A DNA stretch of 64,000 bases from Kappaphycus alvarezii. Its lineage: Eukaryota; Rhodophyta; Florideophyceae; Gigartinales; Solieriaceae. Below, piece after piece: positions 11,108 to 23,981 of the stretch (the stretch's first letter is position 1; the number at the start of each line of letters is the position of its first letter). The notes under the pieces were generated by a model. The model saw nothing but the letters and a program-made list of their open reading frames with translations. It was not told the origin of the DNA and did no database searches. The DNA is taken from positions 744,001 through 808,000 of the forward strand of contig NADL03000771.1 in the NCBI GenBank assembly GCA_002205965.3, given 5' to 3'. A program made the translations under genes and the position numbers.

Positions 11108-12845
11108 CCGTTCTAATGCTTAAAAAATGATTTCCCGACAAAATTGTGGCACCTTTTTTACTGTTTTACGGTATGAATAAAATATAGCATAAGCCGAAAT
11201 TCATCAGCATTTGTAGAGTAGGACTCCTTTCCATAAACTCTATCCGCTATCACAGTACACGTAGCAAAAGACTCCTCCCCCTTCCCTCTACAAGTTTTTC
11301 AAGAAGATTTCTTACAGTCCTTTCTTGTGTTTCTCCCCTTCTCCTAAATCTCAAATCATGATAACTATGAAAAAAGAATCCGCTACTGCATCTGCTGAAT
11401 TCTCCTCCCTACCCGCCTTTCGATTTGAAATCTATTTCAACTGACTTCAAAAACAGCCCTAGTCCCAAACAGATCATCGTCTAACGTAGTTATTAAGTTC
11501 AACGAGAGGAAAGAGATCTGTCTGGTGTCCATAAGCCCACTACTTGTTCGGAAGTACGCGGGCAAGTGCGTGGATATTTAACAAATCCTCTCCAAGGGCG
11601 AAGGATTATTCCTGGCCAGTCGCAAGATTCCAATTGCCTTATCAAAAATGAAACCCCTATAAATGTCCGGAAATGCAAATGCAGGCTGCTTTTTCCTCTG
11701 CATTATGATTTAATCATTCAATCACTCTAGCAGTTACTTCAAAAGTGAGTTGAGAAACAGCACAATAATACCACACCTTTGTTTGAGGAGGACCCTTGAC
11801 CTCAGTTTCAAGCCTCATGTTGGTATCTGCTGCTTTCAGCAGCATTTCCGTTCGATGAGTCCATACCGCATCGAAGAACTACTTCTCCGTCATGGCTCGT
11901 TGATTGAGTATGACTCAATTTCCAACCTCCACTCGCATCCTCCAGTATCCTTCTAGATCTTGAACCTTATCCTGTTACTTTCAACCTTCCTCTCCCTATG
12001 CCTCTCTCCCATCCTCCCCTTCAACCCGGCATACGCGGCCACTGACATGATTAGAAGTCCGGTCCGCGCTCTTACTCCAATCTCAAGGTGTCTGACTTCC
12101 GCAATAGAATTCAGACTTTGCATTATCTCAACTCCAGACAACACAACCCTTTTAGCAAGCGCAAATCTCCCGGAAGTATCCAAAAACTCCCTGCATTCTC
12201 CAAGGCCATCCGATTGTTGTATATAATGGCTGAAGTGCCTCCAAGATTCGGTATAGTCTTCGAAGGTTATCTCACAGCACCCATACAGAGGTGGGTAGTA
12301 AGTATTATGATTTGACTAAAGTACAGTGCACCCTACCCCAGGAATCCTTCGAAACTTCTCGAAGCGCCACTTGTATGGCTGGAAGGTGGCGGGTCGAATA
12401 TTGTACTGTTTGATGGTCGAAAGAACAAATTACTTGTACAGTACAACCGCCTACATGTTATCTATGCCTCTCTCCAACTTCGTTTATTATCTCCGCGCCG
12501 AAATTTACTGTCGTAGCCCGAGCTCCTCAATAGGAAGCAAGCATGAATCCCAATAGCCGACCACCCTTGCTACCTCCGCTGCTACAGCACCGCTCTCTCC
12601 CTACAACGAACCACGAGGGTTTCTCCAGTTTTCTTTTTGTCCAATCGCACGCATTGGTACAAATGCATGCGTTTCTTACTCTACTTAGCCCTTTCTTGCT
12701 TTCTCTGCCCTAGTTTCATTGGTGGCGATTCTTCCGTTGTGACGGTTTTGGTCCGGCCCAGTTGATGACCCTAAATGGTTAGGACGAAGCAAACAGCGAA
12801 CAATCGACTGGGAGTAAAGCACCAGGAACCTGTTGGCGAGGCTTG
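11108..12845. other. Spacer with no recognisable gene
   Basis: Overlapping small frames occur on both strands (for example plus 11960-12226 and minus 11953-12183), in pyrimidine-rich sequence with long CT runs on the plus strand near 11970-12010. None has a recognisable domain. TGTACAGTAC and GTACTGT elements occur near 12318, 12405 and 12433. Nothing else is supportable. Confidence 0.5.
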
Positions 12846-14170
12846 TCACGCGAAGTGCGGCGGGTAGCTCCGTAATCTTTCGCTGCAACAAGGTGATGTT
12901 GACCTAGAACGATTCATCTTATCAAGTATCATTTTCGGAAGGCAGTATCGACTTCCTTGTTCTGCGGTATCAGCATCTGTCATAAAGGCTGTGGGATCTC
13001 TCTGGGTGCACCGACATGGAAAGGCTGACATCTTCGGGAAACAAAAATATCGTCATAAGCCTCTCGAAAGGTGATGGGGTGGAGAGGTCAAGTCGAGAGC
13101 TGGAACTTTTGTTGGGGAATCACATTGGGAAGTTCGCCGTAGAAGTCAGGAAGCCTATCGAGAAAAATTTGATCACCAGAATTGGGCTCTTTGAGACGGG
13201 CTACGGAACTTTTGATACCGACCCTGACTGGTTAGTCTCGCGTATTTTCTTTCTATAGAAGAAAGTAGCGAAGAATCCGGGCTATTTCACGCGAGTTCTG
13301 AAGAAGGCGAAACTTACTACGCCATACTCCTCTATACCATTGAATGACGTCCTATGATGGCTGGCGAGGATGTCATCGAGGAGTAATTCGCAGCAATCAA
13401 CTATATCTCTCGTCCACGAAGAGTCTTGGAAATCAATTAATGGTGCCAGAAGCACCATGGAAGTTGAAAAGAGATCAAAGTTGCTACGGAACGTTCCATA
13501 GATCCCTGTACTGTCTGTTCCTTCCTCCGATGGCACGTGATACCATCAATGACTGGAAGAACCAATGCATGCTCGCCGCCGTAAGAAACGGAGTCGCGGT
13601 TCTACGCGGTCGTCCAACGGGTCTCTCTTTGTGAAGGGCAGCCTTACAAGCCCTTCTCTATTATCTCGTAGAGCACGGTTACCGAAAATTTATTCGGAAC
13701 GTTCGGGAGCTAGGGGGCCTGATCTGTTCTCTCGCAGATACGCCCGTGTCCCTAGATCACGCGAAGCAGGTTGGCGATGGTGTAGCAACTCAGAAGCGTG
13801 TCCAAGACTTCAAATTTGCGTGACTCTCTCGTGCTCACCTGGATCCACATACTGTTTGCGTTGACGTTCTCCGTATAGATTCAATTGGTGGTCTGAAGCA
13901 CACGGTCTGGGTAGGCTTTCGTACACCAAACCCAACCCTACTTGACTAGACCGAGCGCTGTGATGGGCCTGTGACCGAAGTCTCTTAGGATATTCTGCAG
14001 GATACCACGGGATTTCAGGGTATCGATGATATCCGCCTTATAACGTGGAAGTGGATGGGCGACGCCGCGATAGAAGCGCGAAAGATGAGGAAGTCTTCTA
14101 GTAATATTTTCCTGCCACTAGGGGAGTGGCTTCATCATGGGAAAAGGTAAATCCTACGGTATCAAGGGGA
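12846..14170 (+). other. Stop-ridden, partly coding-like stretch, unidentified
   Basis: Several plus-strand frames look like fragments of former protein sequence. Examples are CGISICHKGCG near 12965, GLICSLADTPVSLDHAKQV near 13710-13770 and PHTVCVDVLRIDSIGGLKH near 13845-13900, all interrupted by stops every 30-60 codons. It adjoins the minus-strand Gypsy element at 14.5 kb and may be another decayed mobile element, but no reverse transcriptase, integrase or transposase motif was recognised. Confidence 0.3.
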
Positions 14171-14479
14171 CTCAAAGAACAGTTTAAAGTTGCTTAATAT
14201 GCTCTGAACTCAGAACTTACTACCATTAGCGCCGAGCGTGAATGACTTGGCTGGAGAACTTGCCATGCAGTGAAAAAAACACTTAGCGCAAATGATCTGC
14301 CAGAAAGATTTCACATGGGCTGAAGTAACGGGATTGAACCGATGGCCATTTGGGACCCTAGAAGGCCTCGCCGAACGGAATCGGCATCTGATCCCCAATT
14401 GCGAAGTGGACGATGCCTCGGGGCCTAGGGCCTATTTCACATGGAAAATGGCCAAAGCCACGATCTCCATCTGACGATC

Positions 14480-16640
14480 AACTAGCTGCTGGGCTAGCGG
14501 AGGGCTAGTACGGTCGGTACCCCGCGTAGAGGTTCAAAGGGTGCTACTCCGATCGGACCGGTCCTGCGGCGGTATCCGAACACACACTTATAGAGGGCTT
14601 CAGACCAATCTCTTTCAACACGAACAACCTTTCCAATTGCAGACTTCAAAAGGCGAACAATCCTTTCCGCCCTCGTGCTGGACATGGGAGCGTACGCTAT
14701 AACTGTGAGCCATCTAATACCCATGATTGTCATAAAGAGGGCGAGGGGAGCTACGTTGAAACAAGTTCAGTTGTCGCTCACCATCTCCTTAGGTGGACCA
14801 TACGGCCGTATTATATCCTCTTCAACAAAACTTATGACTGCAGGCGCCATTAAAACACTGTTAACGATTACTGTTAACCATCAGATTAGATGCTCGGTAC
14901 AGAATAATGTGTAACGATATATTTCCTTGGACCGCTGTATTGGGCCCGGCAAAATCAATTGAGAAGGCTGAGAAAGTCAACTAAGCGGCGACCTCAATAT
15001 TGGCACATAATGTAGGAGCTCCTCCATCCACTGACACTCGTCGCAGTAACGCATGTATTCGTAGACATCTAAAACCATCCCTGCCACCATAACCGGTCCT
15101 GTACAAACTTTAAGGTAGTGCGGGCATCTCAATGACCCACAACATTATAAATAAAGCGCAATACTTTAGTGGTATCCGCATTCCCCGCAAGAATTCAGGT
15201 AGCACCTCTTGTACGGCGTAACAGATGCCCATTACAGACCATGAAGTTCTTTGCTACCCACCTTGCTTTCAAACTCTCTTTTGGCGGCGCGTAGGATATA
15301 TATTCTACTGAAAGTTACTTGCGGACCAAAGTGAGATGCAGTTATAAATCCCCCCGCAGCTTCTACGGACTCATTAAGAATAGAAGATCCACTTTATCAT
15401 GGTCGGTCCGAACCCAAGCCTTTATCGACAACCGTGACAATCCATCTGCGGACTCTTTCATATTCCCAGGTCGATAGCAAATGACGTAATCGTATTCAGC
15501 TAGGAAGCATAGCCATATAGCTAAACATCTGTGTATTTACTTGTGCAAAAAGGTGCCCTTTAGCTACTTATGGTCGGTAATGAGCTCGAACGGATGTCTC
15601 AAAAACAGGCAAATACGAAAAATTCGTAGTCCAAACACCAATGGTAGTGATCCCACCTCGCAGGCGAAGTAACACTTCTCCACTGGGCTTATCGTCCTGC
15701 TTGCGTATTGTACGGGGTGATTTTTCCCATCAGACTGTTTTTTTTGACAGGACAGAGCTTGTAGCCGAGGAGGACGCATCAGGGTGATAAACGGGCTTTC
15801 GAAGTCTCGAAAGCTAGAATGGGAGGGGAATTCAACGATTCCTTGAGCAAGCGAAGCGACTCTTCTTCCTCCTCAACCATGCGAACTTCTTCCTTGTCGA
15901 AGTCAAAGCGTGTAAAACGGCCGCTTTCTGGAAAAATGTTGTTGAATCTCCTATAGTTCCCTGCACACCGAGAAAACTACGAACTTGCCAAGCGTTAGCG
16001 TGACTCGGTACTGCTTGAATGTCCTCTACTTTGCTCAGGTCTACCCGCATCCCGAATTCGCCAAATATGTGGCCCAAGAGGCCTTTCTGTCTTTGGCGGG
16101 GCAGCACTTGGCCAGAATAAGCTTCAAACTGATCTTGGCGATGACGCTCATAACAGTAGAGACATGTTCTAGAAGCTCTTCAAATTTTGTAGAAAAAGAC
16201 CCAACTTCGTCCAAATAACCCGGGCGAAGTCAATACCTGGTAATACATAATCCATCACTCGCTGAAATATTGATGGCGAATTTATGAGTCCAAACAGCGT
16301 AGTATCAAACTGAAAAGTACCGAAACGACAAATAAACGTCTTTTTTTCATATTCCGGCTAAGGATGCTGTAGTCGACACTGAAGCAAGACTTACCGGCCT
16401 TCTTAATACCGATGACAACCGGAAAGGATCATCCAGATGATGTAGGTCGAATTATCCCAGCTTCTAGGAGCTTTTCAAATTCCTCGCTACTGACTTGGTT
16501 CTGTTTCGGCTGTAGACAACGCCCTCTATGATAATTTTTTTGTCATGAGTGAGCTCGAAAGAATCAATGGAACCTAAAGTGCAATAGAAACCTTATATCT
16601 ACTGGTGCATTCTTCTCAACGTTGATGAGCGTCCCTGCGG
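14480..16640 (-). mobile_element. Ty3/Gypsy pol remnant, minus strand
   Basis: Reading 16640 down to 14480 gives the Gypsy order of reverse transcriptase, RNase H, then integrase. RT: EEFEKLLEAGIIRPT near 16480, then IGIKKAGKSCFSVDYSIL near 16410-16360, and SPSIFQRVMDYVLPG near 16280. RT end: LGHIFGEFGMRVDLSKVEDI and SFLGVQGTIGD (16080-15945). RNase H: HPVQYASRTISPVEKCYFA (15725-15670) and FELITDHK near 15575. A zinc-type CDECQWMEEL lies near 15030. Integrase tail: VIAYAPMSSTRAERIVRLLK and CVFGYRRRTGP (14700-14540), including the ERxVRxLK catalytic Glu region. Stops and frame changes throughout; no LTRs were matched. It is a separate lineage from the plus-strand Gypsy at 52 kb. Confidence 0.75.
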
Positions 16641-16744
16641 GCCCAATTTCTTTTCGACATGAACGGAATGAGAGCGTCGTCTTTAGAGGGACTGAATAGG
16701 ATTAATTCGTAGCGCTTCTTGAGTTCACTTCATCGAATTAAGCG

Positions 16745-18373
16745 TGGAATTGATGGGCGGAACTGGGATGCAAAAGTTTGTGACTTCCTATGTTTGTTTT
16801 TTGCTCTCTCTGTTCCTCACCCTTTTTCCAGTGGATGCTGAGATGGACTACTTATATCGCCCTATTACTTCTTTTGAGTTCCTATCGCCAGCGCTACAGA
16901 GTACGCCCACCCTTTTCTTTGTATTGGAGAATTTCCTTAACACTTCCCGCCTTGGCAGCTGCCATGCCTGCAAAGAAAATCCCACACAAGCGATGCACGT
17001 GCAATAATGAACATGCCAATGCCTCCTTTCATAAAGCCCGCTTAATAAAGTCAAGCTAAATAATTACAGAGATCAAGACCTCAATTGCACATTTAAAGCA
17101 CTGCGTTACTCAAGTACGGTGCGGAGTTGGACGACTACAGTGTGACGTTGTGCGAGTACAGTCCGCCTCTTGCGCGAGTGCAGCACGTGCTTCGCGCGAG
17201 TGCAGCATTTTTCCGGGAGTAAAATATGGGCTTCGTAGCCAAACTTTAGAAAAGACAAGCTCACTTGCGCAAATACAATATGGTGTAGCGCACCCACACC
17301 GAATTCGAGCCGATTTCTCCAGTAGAGCCGACTATTTTCGAGGAATCGACAATCTTTCTCGCCTATTGAAACGACTTCTTTCCTTCATCGAAATCAGCAA
17401 TAATAATCTTCATGGTATGATAATTTCTCCGGCTACGATAGATGATTTCGGAACTAGATCCGAGTGTTCCATCTTAGCCTTACGGAGGGAACCCAAAATT
17501 GGCTGTCTCGTTGAACTTCACCTTAGCAAAGAGAGAAAATCCATCTTCCTAACTATTATCTGCGACGATTTGGACCGAGCTTATCGTTTATTTTGCGAAG
17601 AAACCTCGTCTCCAATCTTATCCAATATTTCCGCTTTGACAATAGAATAGTTCCTTCCGCCCGGCAGGAGATCATCGTTGTCATCCTTGAACATCTGAAA
17701 GAAGATGTGAAACTCTTCGCCGTCAAACTGCGATGGAAGGTCGAGCGAGTTCCCTTTTTCAACATTTTCGCGCATCTCGAAGTGTTCGAAGAAGAATAAA
17801 AATATAATCACGTCGAACACCCCATGGAATACGTGGGTCGATGCGGATGAGGGCACATAACCTCCCGTTTACAGAAGTACCATATTTCAGGCGCGAAAAG
17901 TCAAGCGTATTCTGCGCGAGAACGCAGGGGATTGGATGTCGGAAAAGCTGAATAATGGTGTGGAGAGTTGCGAAAGTAGAGTAACATTCGAGGGAGCAGA
18001 CTACTCTACCTAGGAGGACCAGTTTTTGGATGACGAAGATTTTTAACTAAGGATACTCAAACAAGCCGAGGTGCTCCGAACGAAAGACAAAATGTAAGAG
18101 AACGCGACAAGCCTCCCATATATAACGTAAAACCTGCCTCTCTTCCACGGAAGGAAAGAAAAATGGTGAGTGAACACCTAAAGATACATGTGATTGTAAC
18201 TGTTAAAAGCAGAAAATTTCGAAAGCGTTCAAATTCAGAGAAATTCCACCGAATTTGCCTCTTCACTGGTGCTCAAAAATGAGTGATTGGAAAATCATAA
18301 GCAAAGGCATATTGTGACCTAGCTGAGATTAAGATAAAACGTAAGCACATGACAACTGCCTAAAAGTTTAGAG
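16745..18373. other. Region with open frames but no identified gene
   Basis: The longest frame (plus 17150-17650, 166 aa) and an overlapping minus frame (17581-17856) have no recognised domain. Around 17151-17207 a TGCGAGTACAG / GCGCGAGTGCAGCA unit occurs three times at roughly 21-bp spacing, and the long plus frame runs through it. A hydrophobic start at 16790-16860 resembles a signal sequence but leads nowhere. Part may be the lost gag of the Copia element that follows at 18.4 kb; no gag motif was seen. Confidence 0.35.
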
Positions 18374-21300
18374 ATGGAATATTTCCAAGAAGTTGAACAG
18401 ATTTCGATTCTTATTCCAACGCCTGAAGGTGCTTTTATCCTACTTCACATCGATGTAGTTAATACAAATATTCCATTCTTTATGGACCTCCAGGCTGTAG
18501 ACAAATGTGGACTTGTTGCAGAAAACGTTGACAACCTACTTTTTTCCAAAAGACAAAAGACATGGATGAGCTATGTCAATCATACGCAAACACGGTCATC
18601 TTACATCGTGTGGGATTTTTCCGAAATTCTGTTCACAAAGTCCCATTTAAAGCGCCTCCATTTACACTTTTTCCATCCGTCTGCTTCAAAGCCATTCAAT
18701 CTGATATGCAGAGCAAGACCAGAGAAAGCAATGTCTGAGACGCCAAATTTGATTTCGATATATCCAAATAGGCCGCACATGTCAGAACTTTGATCCGCAA
18801 CCCAGATCATTCCAGGTTAGTACGCCCAATTTAATGATATTCAATGAAGAGTTAGCTCTTGATATTATGTTTCTTTACAAAAATCCTGTACTTTGTATCG
18901 TGGATGCACAAATCCATTTAGGTAATGCCGTATTCCTGCACAGTAAAAGTATAGAATCTATTTGGAACTCTATTATTGAGTGCTGGGCTACAATTTACAT
19001 TGTATTTACTGATAGAATGAAAGTGGACCAAGGTAGTCAATTTGTTTCCAAAGCGTGGAAAGATCTGATAAAATCGAATCGAATTAAACTCAGCCTATCT
19101 GGAGTTGAAATTCATAATTCTATTGGTTCTGGTGAACTTTACCATGATCTGATACGCCTTTTTTACCATAAGACTTGCCATTAAGAGCCTGAGGTTGAAA
19201 TAGAACTCTCTTTACGTCTCGCCGTTAAGGCTACGAACGATACTATGAACCCAGAAGGATTGTTTCCATCGTTACTCGGCTTTGGGGTTTTGCCGAGGTT
19301 TCCGGCCATGAACAGCGAACTTCCGAATCAAATGGAACGAATGAGAGCGCTTCAAATGGCGAGAGCTGAGATGGAAACTATCACTTCAGAACTCAGACTC
19401 AGAACAGCTCTGAATTCGAAGCTTGCAAATACCGCTCACCGTGAACTTAACATTGGAAGTAAAGTTCTAGTCTATCGTGAAAAATAAAAACCTAAGTGGA
19501 CAGGACCCTACAAAATCACGAAAATTAATGACAGACGAGTAGTTATTGACAGAAATGGAGAGGAAGTTCAACAATCACGCTCTCAAGTGAAGCCATATTT
19601 CGATGGCCAAGTTAAACACTAGACAAAACTCTAAATTCATTAATTAAAAGTGTATACTCCAAAATTTCAACTCATTGGCGTCAATCTCAATGAAGATTTA
19701 CACTCGCGAGATCCCAGATCCAATTCAGTCGAATATTTGAAAGCGAAAGAGAAATAAATAGAAGTACTAGTTGAGAGAATATCTGGAAAATAGTTGCTAG
19801 ATACGAAATAACAAAGAATGCTAATATTCCGTCTGGAATATTCGTTCTGTCAATCAAAAATAAGAACACTGACAATGAGATATACAAAGCACAGTTTGTA
19901 GTACACGGCCATATAGGCAAAGAAAAGAACTATCTCGTACATGACACCACGACTATTCGCCAGCGTTTTACACGCTTGTTGGTTGAAATTGATGCAATAC
20001 ACGATTTCAGGATTTGTCTCAAGATTTTAAACAAGCGTATTTACAGTCAGCTCAAAGTCTGATGTGAATAGTTTACCTTAGAACAACCAAAGCCTTTGGA
20101 TTATCTGAGAACCAATTACTCGAGTTACTGAAACCTCTTTACGGATTATCCGATTCAGGAGACTATTGGAATCTCACTATGAATCACACCTGAGAAAGAT
20201 CTCGGTATGACGCCAACCGATGGAGATCTCGTACTATCTCAAAGCATACAAACGGAGAACTTCTGGGATTAGTTGGAACATATGTGGACGATTCTCTACT
20301 TTGTGTAATAATGAATTCGTTAAGTTGTCCCAAAAGACTCTTGATAAGTTTGAATTGAGAGAGATAGAGCTCGATGACACTTTATTTGCAGGCGTCAGAG
20401 TAATGATAACTGATTATGGATTTGATTTAAGCTAGTAAAATTATGTTAAGAAGTTATGCATTCTGCTGATGGGCGTCTCTTTTTCTGAATTCAGATCTTT
20501 GAGCCATAGATTGGCTTGGTTAACATGAAGAAAGCCTGAAATAAGTTGTACCATGAACATATCTGTGCAAATGACTGAACCCAAATTCTCAGTGAAAGCA
20601 GTAAACCAGTTGAAAAAAGTTGTAAAGCATGTGCAGAACACCCCTGGTTACACGGCTTAGTATTAAAAGTTGGATAAAAAATCCATAAGGTTGAAAGTAT
20701 ATTCTTCCTCCTCATTTTCAAACAACAAGGACAATACTCCTCGACTGGGATGCATTGTTTTGCTCACTGAACAGTCTGGGACCTTTAAGTGTTGAGTTAT
20801 TCTGATTAGAAAAGTCGCAGATTAACTAGATCTGTACTAGTCGCCGAAGTTTATTCTTTCGCTGATGCCTTCGATATTGGTTACATGATTAAGCGAGACT
20901 TTGAATCCTAGCTTAGAATTAAAATTACACTCTCAATATTTATGGACTCCAAAAATCTATTTGATCTTATCACCAAAGGTTCCTATACTTTGGAAAACGC
21001 CTCATGACTGATGGTAGCTCTGTAAGAGATGCATATAAAAAGAGGAAATATCCAATGTTGGATTTGTACGGACTGCAGGCAACCTCGCGGAGGCCTTCAC
21101 GAAGATCGCAAGTGTGATGCACTGAATTACATCATCACAACAAGTGAGTGTGATCTACCTGTTCAACAATGGTTAATTCGTGACTGAGGAGGGATAAAAC
21201 AATTGATCAGGGAAAAAAGAGGGAGTGTAAAAATAAGGGATATACAAAAACTTTCTATGTAATGTTTACAGTTCTGTAGTGTACCTTTTGCGCTTACTCT

Positions 21301-21639
21301 ATTTCTATTCTACGTAGTCTATATATTTCTCTATCCTATTGTACTGTTAGCCATACCAGCTAGGACCGTCATAGTGTAAGGATCACTAGGACCGTCCGCA
21401 GGACTATCCGCTAGGGAATTTGGTGCGCATTTAGTAGATGTGCTGGAGATAGTCGACGGCATCTACTGGCATCTACTGTCTATAAAAGGCCTAGCTGCCT
21501 TCGGCACTGAAGTGAAAAGAGGATCAACATCAGCATACCCAACTTCTATATACTAAGCAAAAATGACTATAACTTTTTCAGTCTCGCTGCTAACGCCGCC
21601 AGTCTGCTTTTTCTACCCTAACCCCTGAATTTTCGCGAC
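18374..21639 (+). mobile_element. Copia element, 5' truncated, with 3' LTR
   Basis: The protease end is at 18374-18560 (IPFFMDLQAVDKCGLVAENV). The integrase zinc region follows (LHLHFFHPSASKPFNL, about 18652-18710), then core strands ELALDIMFLYKNPVLCIVDA (18850-18910) and FTDRMKVDQGSQFVSKAW (19008-19060) with the second-Asp region. The integrase C-terminus is LNIGSKVLVYREK and WTGPYKITKIN (19448-19530). RT pieces include SIKNKNTDNEIYKAQFVVHG (about 19850-19910) and LLKPLYGLSDSGDYWN (20130-20170). RNase H pieces include VAEVYSFADAFD near 20840. A purine tract (AAAAAAGAGGGAG) at 21212-21224 precedes the LTR, as a polypurine primer should. No 5' LTR or gag was found. Confidence 0.8.
21226..21639 (+). 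repeat. 3' LTR of the 18.4-21.6 kb Copia element
   Basis: It starts TGTAAAAATAAGG right after the purine tract and matches the inverted copy at 1170-1584 over its length, including the TATAAAAGGCCTAG promoter-like box (21481-21494). It ends near TTTTCGCGACA. The sequence after it (21640-21690) is a TACAGTACTGTA-type spacer that the other copy lacks, which helps place the LTR end. Confidence 0.8.
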
Positions 21640-21699
21640 ATGTACAGTGCATTAAAGTGCAGTATGTACAGTGTGTGGTGTACTGTACATTGTATTGCG

Positions 21700-22620
21700 G
21701 GTGATTGACACATGCAGTCGGAGGAATAATCTCGAGGTTTTACACTATTCTGTTCCTTTTTGTCATTTTACATCATTTCTTGTTCAGAGGGTATTTTGAG
21801 CGCGGAATACACTATAAAAAACAATGTTCTACTCTTTTGTCATTTCGAGTGTACACTGCCTGACCGCCTAATGAGATTAAGATCTAATCGGATGGATCAC
21901 ATACTGACCTTAGTACTATTAGAGCATCCCTACCCGTTGCGGAATCCAAATATAAAGAAATAAAAATTGCCAGAATGTCATTGGCGGGTGAAATTGCTTG
22001 AATCAAAATCCAACGTCTATGTTCAAGGTGAGCTGTTGGATTTAGATTTCACATACCGGTGCGAATTACAACTCAGATACAGGGCACTGAAACCCCGCAC
22101 AAACCCTCCGACTGCGTATGGCTCCACTACCCCCAGATCTCCAGATCTCCGCACTGCCATACCAACGTCCTACCCCGCCCTTGGGAACTCAGAGACCTCG
22201 CCAGTTTTCCGCCCTCTGCTACACTCTCGCATCCGCAGACATCCTCCTCACAAGCTCTCCCGCTTAATCTTATCCAGAAAACTCCACTCTCTGTTGCCCC
22301 ACAAAATAATCAACTTTCCTAACCGTCTCAGCCCATTCTGACTACGATTTACTACCCCTCCCACACATAAAAAATCCCCCGCAAGTCCATCAAATCTCCA
22401 CTCGACCAAAAAAAGAATCACTGCAACCTTCCGCGCATTAGAAAAAGAAATGCATTTTTTTGGATGATGTCGAAGCTGACGACTTCAACTCATTAACTGC
22501 GTCATTCTTGGTACAAGTGATAATTATCGCGCTTATTTTATCAAAGAAATATATGAGAAGCGGCTCAGTGTCTGGTAAATCTGCAATCATCCAGCGTGAT
22601 TTTGCTGGCACCCAGATGCA
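21700..22620. other. Spacer without recognisable gene
   Basis: Overlapping frames at 21967-22341 and 22059-22322 read through C-rich sequence (proline/arginine-rich in translation) and look non-coding. No transposon or gene motif was seen. Confidence 0.5.
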
Positions 22621-22627
22621 TTAGATG

Positions 22628-23616
22628 TGAAAGCATTTTTGGCCAAAAGATGAATTAAGACCAGGGACAATCCATAAAGGCCCTGAGCAATCTTATCACG
22701 TGTTTTATCGTCGCTTGAAAATGCGGAGAGATGTTTTCAGTCGTTTTTGACCAACAGTTTTACTTCATTCTGTCTATTTGAGCCAAGAAATTCGGCCTGA
22801 CGCAACCGGTAAAATGAGAATCTCTCCCTTGCTAAAATTGATACTTGCTCTCCGCACTCCTGCTTATGCTCTACCAGCGGACATTGTGGACGATATGTTT
22901 GAAATATCTGATTTAACAGCTAAAATATGCGTCAGGGAGTTTTGCAAAGCTGTTTCGGATGGGGTTGGGTATGTTTACGTACGATAGCCAACAATGAATG
23001 ACTTACAAAGAATTGAGCGCCAGTTTGCGAGCAATTATTTCCCAGGTTGTGTAAGCTTCTTAAATTACGCCAGTTGCTCGTGGAAAAACGGCCCTCCTGT
23101 TTTACAAGGGATAATGAAAAGGAAGGACGGAACATCTTGTTTAATAATCAAGGCAATCTGCTCCTTAGATTTACGGATTTGGTCATTTCAGTTCGGGATC
23201 TCTGGCGCAATGAACGATATCAATATACTCGAAGTAAGAGATCATTTGGTTGATGCTCTAGCAAGGGTATGCTCCCCACCTGGTGCAAGTTATAATCTTC
23301 AAAACAAAGTCTTTAAATGGCGCTGTAACTTAACTGGTGGAATTAACACACCTTGGAAAATATTTATTACGTCTCTCCCGAACGCTATCACGGAGAGAGC
23401 TGTTCTCTTCTCGGAAAGGCAGGAAGCAGTTCGAAAATGCCTACAACTTGTGTGAAAATGCTATTTAGGCGCTTCATAATTCTCGTTGTGGCAAAAAAGC
23501 TGTGGTCGATAGAAAGATTGCGATATATTGCAAAGGCCGCCATTATTTTGCACAACATGGTTGTTGAATCTAGGACTCGGTACTATCAAGGGGATGGGTA
23601 TTCAACAATGTTTTAA
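22628..23616 (+). pseudogene. PIF/Harbinger 'plant transposon protein' type transposase (broken)
   Basis: Joined frames give a transposase of the family known from plant PIF elements. N-terminal KHFWPKDELRPGTIHKGPEQ is followed by YRRLKMRRDVFSRF and a TGA, then DATGKMRISPLLKLILALRT and LPADIVDDMFEIS (22797-22915). After a TAG at 22986-22988 the core reads FPGCVSFLNYASCSWKNGPP, where intact relatives have an Asp in place of Asn, then LDLRIWSFQFGISGAMNDIN near 23168-23224 with the second-Asp HD/ND position. After a frame change, CENAI...RRFIILV and AKAAIILHNMVVES mark the C-terminus (to 23616). The first catalytic Asp appears lost. The unrelated-looking ORFs at 23982-25266 converge on it. Confidence 0.75.
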
Positions 23617-23981
23617 CAGATTTATGACGAGACTGATATTTTCATTGTTCTACTCTCGGAGCACTGCTCAGCGTGGGGTATAAACAAAGGCCCCTTCGCT
23701 GATAATACAAAGAATCAAAATCTTGCATAGGCAACCATCACAGTCTCTTGTTGAGTTTCAGTGAGAGCAGTACTGTCATTTCAATCAGTCATAAGTACAA
23801 AGACCTAAAGACAAGTAAAATGTTGGTAGTGGTCCTCCTCTCTTTTGAAGCAAAAAGTTTCGAAATTCCTTCTTAAACAAAGTGACACTATAAAGCTCCA
23901 CAATTATGCCCGTAATTCAAACTGGATGCCATAATGATGATATATTCGCCCTTATTATCACCAAAAGTACATGATTGGCTA

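Noticed and set aside
17150-17650. 166-aa plus-strand open frame as a gene
   Set aside because: No domain. It runs through a short three-fold repeat, overlaps an equally open minus frame, and lies between transposons. Left as unidentified.
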